This document shows, piece by piece, positions 1 to 10,230 of a DNA stretch of 17,554 nt. The notes under the pieces are model-generated. The model was given only the letters and a program-made list of their open reading frames with translations, was not told the DNA's origin and did no database searches. The DNA lies in NCBI GenBank assembly GCA_963736235.1, contig CAVTOR010000016.1, forward strand, positions 1 through 17,554, in the 5' to 3' direction. Made by a program: the position numbers and the translations under genes. Positions within the stretch are counted from its first letter, which is position 1. The number at the start of each line of letters is the position of its first letter. The stretch comes from CAVORB01 sp963736235 (GTDB lineage: Bacteria; Pseudomonadota; Gammaproteobacteria; Chromatiales; Chromatiaceae).

Positions 1-943
1 TTCTGCTCGCCACGAAACATCCCACGCCCCATCAACTCCAGCGCCCGCTCGACGGGACGATGGCCGTCGACCAGCCATTTGGTCTGGTTCTCTGCCGGAG
101 CCGGGTGAATTGTCGCTTCGCGAGTTGCCTGTCGCGATAATGCCGCGCATGCATCATCTCGTCAAAACTATATTCCCCGAGCAGGTATTTCAACATTTGC
201 CGATAGCCGACACAGCGCATGGCCGGCAGCCCGGGTGAGATCCCCCGTGCCCACAACCGCCGCACCTCGCCCTCGAACCCCAACTCCAGCATGAGCAGGA
301 AACGCGGCTCGATCCGCTCATGCAGAATGCCCGGTCCCCCGGCGCGCGCACCAGTTTCAGCAGGCGATAAGGGCGGAGTGCTCGTCCCCCTCGCGCTACA
401 GAACGCTCATCGGCTGACCTGCTATTTCGAAGACCTCCAGGGCGCGCTGGATCCGCTGAGGATCGTTCGGATGGATGCGGCCGGCTGCCTCCGGGTCGAC
501 GTCTGCCAGCCGCCGATGGAGCCGCTGCCCAGCCGCGGACCGCCGCCTCGGCGTCCAGCCGCCTGCGCGACCTCCCGGTCGCCGCCGGCAGCGGCGAGAG
601 CCCGCGCTGAAGCGCGCGGAAATAGAGCATGGTGCCGCCCCCCAGAAGGGGCACCCGTCCCCGGGCGCTGATATCGGCCATCTCGCGCAGGGCATCGGCC
701 CTGAAACGTGCGGCGGAGTAAGACTCCGCGGGTCGCAGATATCGATCAGCCGATGCGGGCTGCGGCCAGCACGTCCGGTCGGCTTGGCGGTGCCGATGTC
801 CATGCCGCGGTAGACCAGGGCGGAATCCACGCTGACGATGTCGCAGGGGAAGCGCGCTCGCCAACTCCACCGCCAGATCCGTCTTACCGGACGCGGTCGG
901 CCCCATGAGCAGGATCGGCTGGGGGAGTCGTCCCTACCGCCAT
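1..943 (-). CDS. miaA: tRNA dimethylallyltransferase MiaA, partial at the left edge and frameshifted
   Basis: MiaA transfers the dimethylallyl group to the N6 of A37 in tRNAs that read UNN codons. The P-loop segment MGPTASGKTDLAVELA is visible just below 906. It is followed in other frames by the family blocks VDSALVYRGMDIGTAKPT, LLGGGTMLYFRAL and HPNDPQRIQRALEV, then by YRQMLKYLLGEYSFDEMM and RQLAKRQFT near 100-220. The C-terminal tail runs to position 1 without a stop, so the gene is cut by the window edge. At least four frame changes are needed to join these blocks. The start is taken as the ATG at 943, which needs one frame change before ILLMGPT. It lies about 30 bp beyond the mutL stop, the usual mutL-miaA order. 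The gene is almost certainly functional in the organism and is damaged here by indels. Confidence 0.86.
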
Positions 944-973
944 GCCAGGGTCCTCAGCCGGCCGTCGGGCAGC

Positions 974-2788
974 TCAGCGCCCGCGCAGGAACAGCCGGTC
1001 GAGCTCGCGTGTGCGACAGCTTCACCCAGGTCGGACGACCGTGATTGCACTGATCCGCCCGCTCCGTGCGCTCCATGTCGCGCAACAGTGCGTTCATCTC
1101 GTCCAGGGCAGCGGCGGTTGGCGCGCACGGACGGTGGCAGGCCATGGTCGCCAGGACCTCGTTGATCTGCTCGCGGATGCGGTCGCTGCGGCCGTGCACG
1201 GCCAAGTCCGAGAGCAGATCGCGCAACAACTCTCGGCGTCCGCTCCCTGCAGCAGCGACCGGGATCTCCCGCACCGCCAGGCTGCTTCCCCCACGCGGTC
1301 GACCCCGAACCCCAGGCGCCGAACAGCGCGCGTTGGCCTCGGCCAGGTCCGCCTCCCGGTGCGCTCACACTGGACCACCACCGGCACCAGCAGCGGCTGG
1401 CCGCGGATCACGCCCTCTCCCAAGCCTGCTTGAGGCGCTCGTAACCGATGCGCTCGTGGGCGGCGTGCATGTCCACGATCACCAGGCCGTCCTGCGCCTG
1501 CGCCAGAATATAGACTGCCGTGTAGCTGCGCGAGGGCGAAGCCCAGGGGCGGCATCTCGTCCGGTCGCGCTCCGTCCGTCGGCCTGCATCGGCGCGGGCA
1601 CGGACCGGCGCTGGGCCTCGAAGCTGAATCCGTAGTCCGCCGACACGCTCGCCGACCCGCAGCGGCATCGGCTGCTGCCGGGCCAGCGGCATCTCACGGC
1701 CGTACCCGGCTGGTCCGGGCAAAATCGGCGACTTCAGGTCCCGCGGTGCCGAGCCACAGCGTCCGCACCGCCCGCGGCCCGTCCGCCAGGCGCCGGTGCA
1801 AGGCGCGGAAAATAAAATCGTGGACCTGGCGGCCCTCGCGGAAGCGCACCTCGTGCTTGGCGGGGTGGACGTTGACGTCCACCAGCACCAGCGGCACTCC
1901 AGGTACAGCAGATAGGCCGGATGACGACCGTGATGCAGCACGTCCTGGTAGGCCTGGCGCACCGCGTGGCTCACCAGCTTGTCCCGCACCATGCGGCCGT
2001 TCACATAGAAGATACTGCAGGTCGGCCTGACTGCGCGAGAACGCCGGCTCGCCACCCAGCCGCGCAGGCGCAGACCGACCGCCTCCTCGTCGCAGGCAGG
2101 GCGTGCTCGAGGAAGCCGGCGCCCAACAAGTCGCGCGAGGCGCCGTTCCTGACTGCGGCGCGTCTCCGTCTGGCGGCGGCAGGTCGAACAGACCACGCGC
2201 CGTTGTGGCTCAGTCGGAAGCGCACATCGGGCTGCGCCAGGGCGATGCGCTCGACCACCTGCTCGAGATGCGAAAACTCGGTCTTTTCGGTGCGCAGAAA
2301 CTTGCGCCGCGCCGGCGTGTTGTAGAAGAGGTCGCGCACCTCCACCGTGGTGCCGACGGATGGGACGCCGGCTGCGGGCTCGTGCGGTCCGATCGCTGCC
2401 GTCGCTGCGAATGCGCCAGGCCCGCATCCGCGTCCGCGACGCGCGAGGTCAGGCTCCAGCCGCGAGACCGAGGCGATGCTCGGCAGGGCCTCGCCGCGGA
2501 AACCCAGGGTCGCGACGGATTCCAGGTCCGCGAGATCGGCGATCTTGCTGGTGGCGTGGCGCGAGAGGGCCAGCGCCAGGTCATCGACCTGGATGCCGGC
2601 GCCGTTGTCGCGCACCCGCATGCAGCTTGACGCCGCCCTGCTCGACGTCGATCTCGATGCGGTCGGCGCCGGCGTCGAGGCTGTTCTCGATCAGCTCCTT
2701 GACCACCGAGGCCGGGCGCTCGACCACCTCGCCGGCGGCGATCTGGTTGACGAGCTGGGCGGGCAGCTGGCGGATGCGGATGAGTCAT
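974..2788 (-). CDS. mutL: DNA mismatch repair protein MutL, multiple frameshifts
   Basis: MutL is the GHKL-type ATPase that links MutS mismatch recognition to strand nicking. The N-terminal ATPase blocks are all present but spread over frames: RQLPAQLVNQIAAGEVVERPA near 2700-2780, MRVRDNGAGI and LSRHATSKI at 2621-2540, then TLGFRGEALPSIASV. VRDLFYNTPARRKF follows, and FYVNGRMVRDKL and VDVNVHPAKHEVRFREGR lie at 2000-1840. The C-terminal dimerisation domain is seen as MHAAHERIGYERLK near 1430-1480, then MNALLRDMERTERADQCNHGRPTW (in two runs) and the terminal ELDRLFLRGR with TGA at 974-976. At least six frame changes occur. The ATG at 2788 is followed by an immediate frame change, so the exact start is uncertain. 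The gene sits between amiB and miaA, as is common in Gammaproteobacteria. Confidence 0.9.
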
Positions 2789-2841
2789 GCCGCGGATGGA
2801 AGCAAAAAGCCCGCGCCGGCGCAAGGCCGCTCGCCGATCGC

Positions 2842-4160
2842 TCAGCTCTCCGGGATGGTCAGCACCTGACCGATGCGGATCTGATCGCCGTCGATGCTGT
2901 TGACGGTTCGCAGGGAGTTCAGGCTGACCCGGATATTGGCGCGCGATCTCGCCCAGGGTATCGCCATTGCCGATGACGTGCTTGCGCGCCGCGCTCCTGC
3001 CGAGTGCCGCGAGCAGGGTGCCGGGCGGCGGATAGGCCTCGAAGTAGGCCTTGATCCCGGCCAGGATCGCCTTCGCCATCTGGTACTGATGGTCGGCGCT
3101 GCGCAGGCGCTTCTCCTCCTCCGGATTCGAGATGAAGGCCGTCTCGACCAGCATGGACGGGATGTCCGGGGACTTCAGGACCACAAACCCCGCCTTCTGC
3201 ACCCGGTTCTTGTGGACCTTGCCGACCTTGTTGAGATTGGCGAGCACCTTGTTTGCCGCCAGGCCGCTGTGCTCGAGCGTGGCGTTCTGGGTCATGTCCA
3301 GAAGCACGGTGGAGCAGATCGCTGTTCTCGCCCACGTCGATGCCCCCGATGAGATCGGCACTGTTCTCCTTGTCTGCCAGCCACTTGGCGGCCTCGCTGC
3401 TGGCGCCGCGGTGGGAGAGCGTGTAGACCGAGGAGCCACGGACCCGCGGGTCGTTGAAGGCATCCGCGTGGATCGAGACGAACAGGTCCGCCTGGTGCTT
3501 ACGCGCCAGCGCGATGCGCTTGCGAAGGCTGACGAAGTAGTCGCCGTCGCGGATCAGCACCGGGCGCATGCCGCGCTCCTTCTTGACCAGCTGCGCCAGC
3601 TTGCGGGCGATGGCCATGGTGATCTGCTTCTCCCGCGTGCCTGCCGCCCCGATGGCGCCGGGATCCTCACCGCCGTGTCCGGCGTCGATGGCGACCACCA
3701 CTTCCCTCGCCTTCTTCGGCGCCGTGCGCACCGAAAGGTGCTCGCCTTTTCCGGTTGCGGCCTCCGCCGCTGACCCTTTCGGCGTCAGGTCCACCACCAG
3801 GCGGTGGCCGGACTGGTCGTTGGGCTCGAGCATGAAACTCTTCGCGCGCACCGGTTGTTTGAGGTCGAGTACCAAACGCAGGTCGTCCCCTGCGCGGATG
3901 CCGCTGCGCACGCCGCTGAGCAACGGGTCGTCGGCCTCGACCACGGGGAGCTTGGCGGTCAGGCGCGCATCGGGGATGTCAACGACCAACCGGTCAGGAT
4001 TGTCGAGGGAGAAGACCTTGTGCGTAACGGCAGCAGCCGTATCGACCACCAGCTTGGTGTGGTCGGGCGCAGTCCAGATGCGCGCACTGCGTACGTCGAC
4101 CTGTTGCGCCGACAGGGATGAAGAGACCAGGATCAGAAATGTCGCGATGATGGTTCTCAT
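2842..4160 (-). CDS. amiB: N-acetylmuramoyl-L-alanine amidase (AmiB-like), two frameshifts
   Basis: This periplasmic zinc amidase cleaves the amide bond between MurNAc and the stem peptide during septum splitting. MRTIIATFLILVSSSLSAQQ is a clear signal peptide and fixes the start at 4160. An AMIN domain follows at about residues 20-125 (LVVDTAAAVTHKVF, DRLVVDIPDARL). The amidase_3 domain begins near residue 170 with zinc-binding DAGHGGEDPGAIG and continues with REKQITMAIARKLAQ and SIHADAF. After a frame change near 3315 come LLDMTQNATLEHS and MLVETAFISNPEEE. A second change near 2960 separates a C-terminal LysM domain (VIGNGDTLGEIA, then LNSLRTVNSIDGDQIRIGQ) ending at TGA 2842-2844. The reconstructed protein is about 440 aa, close to E. 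coli AmiB. Its position directly before mutL is the E. coli arrangement, hence amiB rather than amiC. Confidence 0.92.
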
Positions 4161-4204
4161 GGCTGGGCCGCGACCGGGCATCTCACTCGGGAAAGTTGCG
4201 TAAA

Positions 4205-4234
4205 AAGATAGCACCTGAGAGAAGATCTTTCCAA
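4205..4234 (-). promoter_or_regulatory. Possible sigma70 promoter for amiB-mutL-miaA
   Basis: Read on the minus strand there is TTGGAA (4234-4229), an 18-base spacer, then TATCTT (4210-4205) preceded by TG one base upstream (extended -10). Transcription would begin near 4198, about 38 bases before the amiB ATG at 4160. This also argues against longer amiB starts at 4178 or 4214. Each hexamer matches consensus at only four of six positions, so this is a modest call. Confidence 0.35.
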
Positions 4235-4318
4235 TGAAAAACTGGGAATTAGGTCCGGTTTTTAAACCTTTGCAGCGATCTTGTTGCGCAAATGCGACGA
4301 TCCCGCGAGCCCGTTTCC

Positions 4319-5459
4319 TCAGAAACGCCGCTCCCTATCCACCCACAGCCAGGCCGCAAGCCAACCGAGCCCGGCCGCCGCCGCCGAGAACCCGAAGGTG
4401 ACCGCGGCGCCCGCGTTGGTCCACAGGACGCCGCTCGCGAGGCTGCCCGCCGCCCCGCCGGCGCCGAAGCTCAGGCTGCTGTACAGGGCCTGGCCGCGTC
4501 CCTGGGTGCGGCCGGTGAAGTAGTGATGGACGAGGTGGATGGCCGAGGCGTGGAACGCGCCGAAGGTCGCGGCGTGCAGCGCCTGGGCCACGATCTGCAC
4601 CCACAGGATGTCGACGAAGTTGCCAATCAGCAACCAGCGAGCCGATGCCAGGGCCAGACTGGCGAGCAAGACCCCGCGGGCGCCGAAACGCTCCAGAAAC
4701 CAATGCATGCGCAGGAACAGCGCCACCTCCATCGTCACCCCCCAGGCCCAGAGCGCACCGACCTGGGCGCTCGAGTAACCCGCCTCCGTCAGATGGATGG
4801 AGTAGAAGGCGTAGTAGGAGCCGTGGCTCATCTGCATCAGAAAGCAGCTCGCGAGGATAGGCCGCGATCTCCGGGCGCCGGATCCGACTGAGGACGGATG
4901 CCGAGGATTGGTCACCATGTGGGCGCGTGCTGTCGGGCACCACCAGGCTGCTGAGCCAGATGCCGACGAAGATCACCAGCACCACCTGGGGTACGACCGA
5001 GGTCCCGCTGCGCTCGATGATCTCGCCGAGGGCGAGCACCGCCAGGATAAAGCCGACGGAACCCCACAGCCGGATGGTGGCGTAACGGCGGATGCGGCTG
5101 CCGAGATGATTGAAGGTAATCACCTCCATCTGCGGCAGCGATGCGTTCCAGAAGAAGCTGAACAGGACCATCACCAGGGCCATTTCCCAGAAACCCTGGG
5201 CGAAGGCGATGCCGGCGAAGATCAGGAAGGAGAGCAAGGACGCAAGCCTGACGATGGGCATGCGCGAGTCAATACGGTCGCCGATCCAGCCCCAGACATT
5301 GGGCGCGACGATCTTGGTGCCCATGAGGATCGCCATGAGCTGTCCGATGGCAACCGGGGAAAAGCCCCGATCCTGCAGATACAGGCCCCAGAACGGGACC
5401 AGCGCGCCGAGAGCGGCGAAGTAGAAGAAGTAGAAGCCGGAGAGGCGCCAATAAGGCAT
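4319..5459 (-). CDS. MFS permease of the 3-phenylpropionate/nucleoside-H+ symporter-like group, one frameshift
   Basis: This is an integral membrane transporter of about 380 aa with roughly twelve hydrophobic segments. It opens with MPYWRLSGFYFFYFAALGALVPFWGLYL and includes the loop GDRIDSRMPIVRLASL between helices 2 and 3. ATIRLWGSVGFILAVLALGE marks helix 5 or so. A frame change near 4860 links the first half to the second (ASCFLMQMSHGSYYAFYSIH, WAWGVTMEVALFL, GAFHASAIHLVHHYFTGRTQ, LYSSLSFGAGGAAGSLASG), which ends in TGA at 4319-4321. The layout and length fit the MFS_1-like/HcaT family, but the substrate cannot be read from sequence. The gene lies about 90 bp downstream of aroC on the same strand and may share its transcript. 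Confidence 0.82.
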
Positions 5460-5552
5460 GAAGCAGGGCCGATGCGAGGATGCTGAAGTAACCTGTCCGA
5501 GCCCGAATCAGCGCGCGCACGCTCTTCGGCGCCGCGTTCGCGCGCCGCGCCG

Positions 5553-6653
5553 CTACTCGCCCCGAGGCGGAACGCGAGGCGTGCCGGGCCGAACCTCCGC
5601 ATTCTGACCGCGATGCCGCAGCCAGTGGTCCATCAGCACCATCGCCAGCATGGCCTCGGCGATCGGGGTGGCGCGGATTCCGACGCAGGGGTCGTGGCGC
5701 CCGGTGGTCACGATCTCGGTCTGCCTCCCCTCGGCGTCGATGGTCCTGCCGGGGAGCCGGATGCTCGAGGTTGCCTTGAGCGCGATGCGCGCGACGATGT
5801 CCTGGCCACTGGAGATGCCGCCCAGCACGCCGCCAGCATTGTTGCCGAGGAAGCCGGTTGGCGACATCTCATCCCGGTGCTCGCTCCCCTTCTGCTCGAC
5901 GCAAGCGAAGCCGGCGCCGATCTCGACCCCCTTGACGGCGTTGATGCTCATGAGCGCGTGCGCGATGTCCGCATCCAGGCGGTCGAAGACCGGCTCCCCC
6001 AGCCCGGGCGGGACGCCCTCTGCCACCACCGTGACCTCCGCCCCGATCGAGTCCCCGGACTTGCGCAGGGCGTCCATGTAGGTCTCCATCTCGGGTACCG
6101 CCTGCGCGTCCGGGCAGAAGAAGGGGTTCTGCTCGACCTCGTCCCAGTCGAACCCGCGCGGCCGGATTGGCCCGAGCCGGGAAAGGTAGCCGCGAATCAG
6201 GATGCCGAGCTCGTCGCGTAGGTATTTCTTGGCGATGCCCCCGGCAGCCACACGGATGGCCGTCTCGCGGGCCGAGGAACGACCGCCGCCGCGGTAGTCC
6301 CGAACCCCGTACTTCATGGTGTAGGTATAGTCGGCGTGACCCGGGCGGAACTTGGCCGCAATCTCCGCGTAGTCCTTGGAGCGCTGGTCCTCGTTGTGGA
6401 TCAGCAGCCCGATGGGGGTGCCTGTTGTCACGCCCTCGAACACCCCGGAGAGGATCTGTACGCGGTCCGACTCGCGCCGCTGGGTGGTGTGGCGCGACTT
6501 GCCGGGACGCCGGCGGTCGAGATCCAGCTGCAGGTCCGCCTCGCTGAGGGCGAGACCCGGCGGGCATCCGTCCACGATACCGCCGATGGCGGGCCCGTGG
6601 CTCTCACCGAAGGTGGTGGTGACGAAGAGCTTGCCGAAGCTGTTGCCGGACAT
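5553..6653 (-). CDS. aroC: Chorismate synthase
   Basis: AroC converts 5-enolpyruvylshikimate-3-phosphate to chorismate with reduced FMN, the last common step of aromatic amino acid synthesis. The reading frame is intact at 366 aa, the usual length. Family signatures are all present: FGESHGPAIGGIVDGCPPG near residue 15, RRRPGKSRHTTQRRESD near 48, YGVRDYRGGGRSSARETA near 115 including the FMN/substrate-binding Arg and Ser, and GFLGNNAGGVLGGISSGQ near 268. The C-terminal RHDPCVGIRATPIAEAMLAMVL is also typical. The start MSGNSFGKLF is the standard one. The gene is not frame-broken, unlike most genes to its left, so sequence quality is better here. Confidence 0.98.
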   Translation of the reverse strand: MSGNSFGKLFVTTTFGESHGPAIGGIVDGCPPGLALSEADLQLDLDRRRPGKSRHTTQRRESDRVQILSGVFEGVTTGTPIGLLIHNEDQRSKDYAEIAAKFRPGHADYTYTMKYGVRDYRGGGRSSARETAIRVAAGGIAKKYLRDELGILIRGYLSRLGPIRPRGFDWDEVEQNPFFCPDAQAVPEMETYMDALRKSGDSIGAEVTVVAEGVPPGLGEPVFDRLDADIAHALMSINAVKGVEIGAGFACVEQKGSEHRDEMSPTGFLGNNAGGVLGGISSGQDIVARIALKATSSIRLPGRTIDAEGRQTEIVTTGRHDPCVGIRATPIAEAMLAMVLMDHWLRHRGQNAEVRPGTPRVPPRGE

Positions 6654-6688
6654 CGCTTTCCCGCTTCACTGTGCAGATAAAGGACAAC

Positions 6689-6710
6689 GGCCAGGCGGAA
6701 ACGCCCGGCC
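6689..6710 (-). terminator. Probable intrinsic terminator downstream of tolC
   Basis: An inverted repeat of nine base pairs (6689-6697 with 6702-6710, one G-T pair on the minus strand) encloses a four-base loop. Read on the minus strand it is followed by GTTGTCCTTTATC, which is only moderately T-rich. It lies about 30 bases beyond the tolC stop and about 35 bases before the aroC start, so it would end the tolC transcript. The weak T tract keeps confidence moderate. Confidence 0.45.
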
Positions 6711-6742
6711 GCGACGCTGGCTCCCTGCCCTTCGGCACGGCC

Positions 6743-8099
6743 TCAGTTCGTTGGCGCCGGCACCGTATCGGCGCTGTCCAGCCAGGCGTTGCCCTTCGCC
6801 AACACCTCCCGGCTCAAAGTGCTGGTGGCCTGGTGAATCTTCACGCCGTTGATGATGTAGGCATAACGCGCGACCAGATAGTCGAACTCGGCCTGAAACA
6901 TGTTGCGCTGGGCGTTGAGCACGTCCACCTGCGTACGGGTACCGACGTCCAGCCCCGCCTGGGTTGACTCCAGCGCGCTGCGGGCGGAAACGATGGCCGC
7001 CTGGCGCGCCTGCACGTCGCTGATGCTGGAGAGGATGCCGCGAAAGGCATCTTTCACGTTGTTCATGACCAGGCGCCGGGTCTGGTCGAGCCGGTCCTGG
7101 GCCGCCCGGTAGTCGTAGCCCGCCTGCCGCGTGCGGGAGGTGACCAGGCCGCCCTGGTAGAGGGGTATGTTCACGTTGAGGCTGACGAAGGCGGTATCGC
7201 GGTCGGTCCCAAATTCGGCCTCGCTGCGGAAGACGTCGTAACCGGCCTGCAGATCGAGAGTGGGCAGGTGCCCGGCGCGCTCGATGTCGATGCTCTTCTC
7301 GGCGCTCTGGGCCTGCTCCTGGGCGGCGATGATGCCGTAATTGTTTTGCAGGGCGGTCTGTGCCCACTGGTCGATGTCGTTGGGCTGCGGTGGCGTTAGG
7401 GGGAGCTTATCCCCGAGGCGCGCCAGCGGCACATTGATGGGGCCCACGATACGGCGCAGGGCCTCCCAGGCGTTGTTCAGGGCATTCTTGGCGCTGATCA
7501 CGTCCGCACGGGAGCGGTCGTAGGCCGCCTGACTTTCGTTGACGTCGGTGATGGCGACCAACCCGACCTCGAAGCGCTGATTGGACTGCTCGAGTTGGCG
7601 TTCGTTGGCAAGCTGCAGGGACTCCTGCACACGTACCAGGTCGGAGGCGCGCAGCACGTCGAAATAGGCCTCGGTGGTGCGCACCATGAGCTCGATCTGG
7701 GCATCCCGGTACTGGGCCTCGGCGGCTGCGATCGTGTCGTTCGTCTGATCGAGCCTGATCCAGTCGCCGCGGTTGTAGACCGACTGGGAGACCGAAGCGG
7801 TGAGGCCCCGGCTGTCGTAGCTATCGCTGCGCCGAATGGTAGAGCCGGTCAGCGAGCTGCGCCCTTTGGTGTCGTCATTCTGGTAGGTCAGATCCCCGGT
7901 CACACCGAAGCTCGGCAGCAGCAGGGAACGCGCCTGGGGCTTGACCTCGCGGGTCGCGTACAGGATCTGCTCCTGCTCGCGCAGGACGGGGTCGCTCTGC
8001 ACCGCGAGGTCGTAGATCTGGATCAGATCCTCGCCCAAAGCGGCGCCTGCGTAGCCGGCGCGCGATGACGGCGAAGATCCCGAGTAGTCTTGTGCGCAT
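6743..8099 (-). CDS. tolC: TolC-family outer membrane channel protein, one frameshift near the N-terminus
   Basis: This outer membrane trimer subunit forms the exit duct of type I secretion systems and RND or MacAB-type efflux pumps. The mature part is in one frame: EDLIQIYDLAVQSDPVLREQEQ, VSQSVYNRGDWIRLDQTN, TTEAYFDVLRASDLVRVQESL and ERQLEQSNQRFEVGLVAITD are the first OEP repeat. VSLNVNIPLYQGGLVTSRTR, AYRGI-like DAFRGILSSISDVQARQAA and GLDVGTRTQVDVLNAQRN are the second. The first 15 or so residues (MRTRLLGIFAVIA, a signal peptide) lie in another frame. A one-base change near 8055 joins them to AGYAGAALGEDL, so the start is placed at ATG 8099 and not at the in-frame ATG 8125. The length is about 450 aa, within the family range. 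Close homology to the TolC subfamily proper is likely, since the long internal repeats are intact. Confidence 0.93.
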
Positions 8100-8153
8100 T
8101 TGAAATGGCCCCGCCGTGACGGCATCTGGGTGGAGTTGGTCTGAGACCGGGCG

Positions 8154-8183
8154 ATTATAGGCGAGCGGGTTTTCGATACTCAA
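8154..8183 (-). promoter_or_regulatory. Sigma70-type promoter for tolC
   Basis: On the minus strand a perfect -10 TATAAT (8159-8154) lies 18 bases after TTGAGT (8183-8178), which matches the -35 consensus at four positions. Transcription would start near 8147, giving a leader of about 48 bases before the tolC ATG at 8099. It lies in the 251-bp divergent gap between tolC and the ABC transporter. I see no comparable promoter for the plus-strand gene in that gap. Confidence 0.6.
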
Positions 8184-8350
8184 CGACAGCGGCGGCGATT
8201 TCTCATTTCGACCGATCCCGGTTTTGGCATTCTGGCGAAGGCTTAGGAGCGGATATTCAGGCTTCCGGTGAAAACACGAGCAGGCCCATTACCGGACACA
8301 TCCAGCCATCGGCCCTGGCGGGGAGATCCACGCCGCAAAACCGGAACGCC

Positions 8351-10226
8351 ATGACGGCAGTAACCTCGAAGCCCGTTTTCGCCGATTCCGAGCATGCGCC
8401 TCTTGCGCCACGGCGACTCCCGGCGGAGGAGATTCCTCGCCCGCGCGAGAAACCTTACGACTGGCACGACCTGGCGCAGATGGTCCTCGAGCACCGGCGC
8501 GAATTCGTGCTGGCGAACGTCATCGCCATCCTCGGTGCCCTGGTCAGCGTGCCGGTGCCGCTGCTGATTCCCCTGCTGGTCGACGAGGTGCTGCTCGGCA
8601 AGCCCGGTGCGGCGGTCGCGGCCATGAATCGAATGTTCCCGGATGCCTGGCACGGACCCGTGCTCTACATCCTGGCAATCCTCCTCCTTACGCTCCTGCT
8701 GCAGGATGATCGGGCTCGCGCTCGCCGTCTGGCAGACGCGTCAGTTCACCGCCGTCTCCAAGGACGTCATCTTCCGCATCCGCCGCGACCTGCTCGCGCG
8801 CCTGCAGCGGGTTTCCATGGCGGAGTACGAGACCCTGGGCAGCGGCAAGGTGGCCTCGCACCTGGTGACGGACCTCGACGCGGTCGACCAGTTCGTGGGC
8901 AGCGCCACCGCCAAGTTCCTGGTGGCGGTGCTGTCGATCCTGGGCACCGCGATCGTGCTCCTGTGGATGCACTGGCAGCTCGCGCTCTTCATCCTGTTTC
9001 TGAATCCCCTGGTGATCTACGTGACCACCGTATTCGGGCGCCGGGTCAAGGAGCTCAAGCGGCGCGAGAACGCGGCCTACGAGGTCTTCCAGGACTCCCT
9101 CGCCGAGACCCTGAACGCCATCCAGCAGATCCGCGCCAGCAACCGCGAGCGCTTCTACCTGCGGCGCATCATCGGCAAGGCCGACGAGATCCGCGCCTAC
9201 TCCACCGCGTACACATGGAAGAGCGACGCCGGCAACCGGCTCTCGTTCGCCGTCTTCCTGTTCGGCTTCGATGTATTCCGTGCCGTCAGCATGCTGATGG
9301 TCCTGTTCTCGGACCTCACCATCGGCCAGATGCTGGCGGTGTTCGCCTACCTCTGGTTCATGATGGGGCCGGTGCAGGAGGTGTTGGGCATCCAGTACGC
9401 CTACCACGGGGCCAGCGCCGCGCTCAACCGCATCAACCGGCTGTTGACGATGCACCTGGAGCCCGCCTATCCCCACCGGAGAAACCCGTTCGAGCACAAG
9501 CGCACGGTCTCCGTCGAGCTCAGGGACGTGCGTTTCGCCTACGGGGACGGACCGCCCGTGCTCGACGGGGTCTCCCTGCGTATCGAGCCGGGCGAGAAGG
9601 TCGCCTTCGTCGGCGCGAGCGGCGGCGGCAAGACCACCCTGGTGCAGATCCTGATCGGCCTCTACCCCGCGAGCTCCGGCAGCATCCTCTACGACCGGGT
9701 ATCGGTGCAGGAGATCGGCATGGAGGTGGTCCGCGACAACGTGGCCACGGTGCTCCAGCACCCGGCGCTGTTCAACGACACGGTGCGCATGAACCTGACC
9801 CTGGGGCGGGAGGTCACCGACGCCGAGCTGTGGCACGCGCTGGAGGTGGCGCAGCTCGAGGACACTGTGCGCGAGCTCGATCAGGGGCTCGACACCATGG
9901 TCGGGCGCGGGGGCATCCGGCTCTCCGGCGGTCAACGCCAGCGCCTGGCGGTTGCGCGCATGGTGCTTTCGGACCCGCGCGTCGTGATCCTGGACGAGGC
10001 GACCTCGGCACTGGACACCGAGACCGAGGGTCGCCTGCACCGAGCGCTCGCCGAGTTCCTATCCGGGCGCACCACGATCATCATCGCCCACCGCCTGAGC
10101 GCGGTGCGCCAGGCGGACCGGGTACTGGTATTCGAGGACGGGCGCGTCGTGGAGGAAGGACGCCACGAGGAGCTGATCGACAGCGCCGGGCTCTATGCCG
10201 CCCTCTACGGCCGACAGAGTCCCTAG
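8351..10226 (+). CDS. ABC transporter, fused permease and ATPase half-transporter, one frameshift
   Basis: This is an exporter-type ABC half-transporter of about 625 aa, presumably a homodimer in the inner membrane. Residues 1-115 include the first two membrane segments (LANVIAILGALVSVPVPLLIPLLV, with the next helix reached at VLYILAILLLTLLL). A frame change near 8700 then leads into RMIGLALAVWQTRQ. The permease domain continues to about residue 365. The nucleotide-binding domain has Walker A GASGGGKTT, a Q-loop at TVLQHPALFNDTV, signature LSGGQRQRLAVAR, Walker B VVILDEATSALD and the H-loop TIIIAHRLS. The family resembles lipid or multidrug exporters (MsbA type), and the cargo is unknown. The ATG at 8351 has no strong ribosome binding site. 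The gene ends four bases before the GTG of the hydrolase. Confidence 0.9.
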
Positions 10227-10230
10227 CGCC

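Noticed and set aside
2210..3463. Open frame of about 417 codons on the minus strand spanning amiB and mutL
   Set aside because: It is a chance joining of the third quarter of amiB with an out-of-frame stretch of mutL. The true reading uses several frames.
4257..4268. GGTTTTTAAACC palindrome as a terminator for the MFS gene
   Set aside because: The loop would have only two bases and the stem is mostly A-T. There is no clear T tract in the direction of transcription.
8688..10040. Long open frame (about 450 codons) on the minus strand opposite the ABC transporter
   Set aside because: It mirrors the codon pattern of the high-GC ABC gene, has no recognisable domain, and the opposite strand encodes full ABC motifs.
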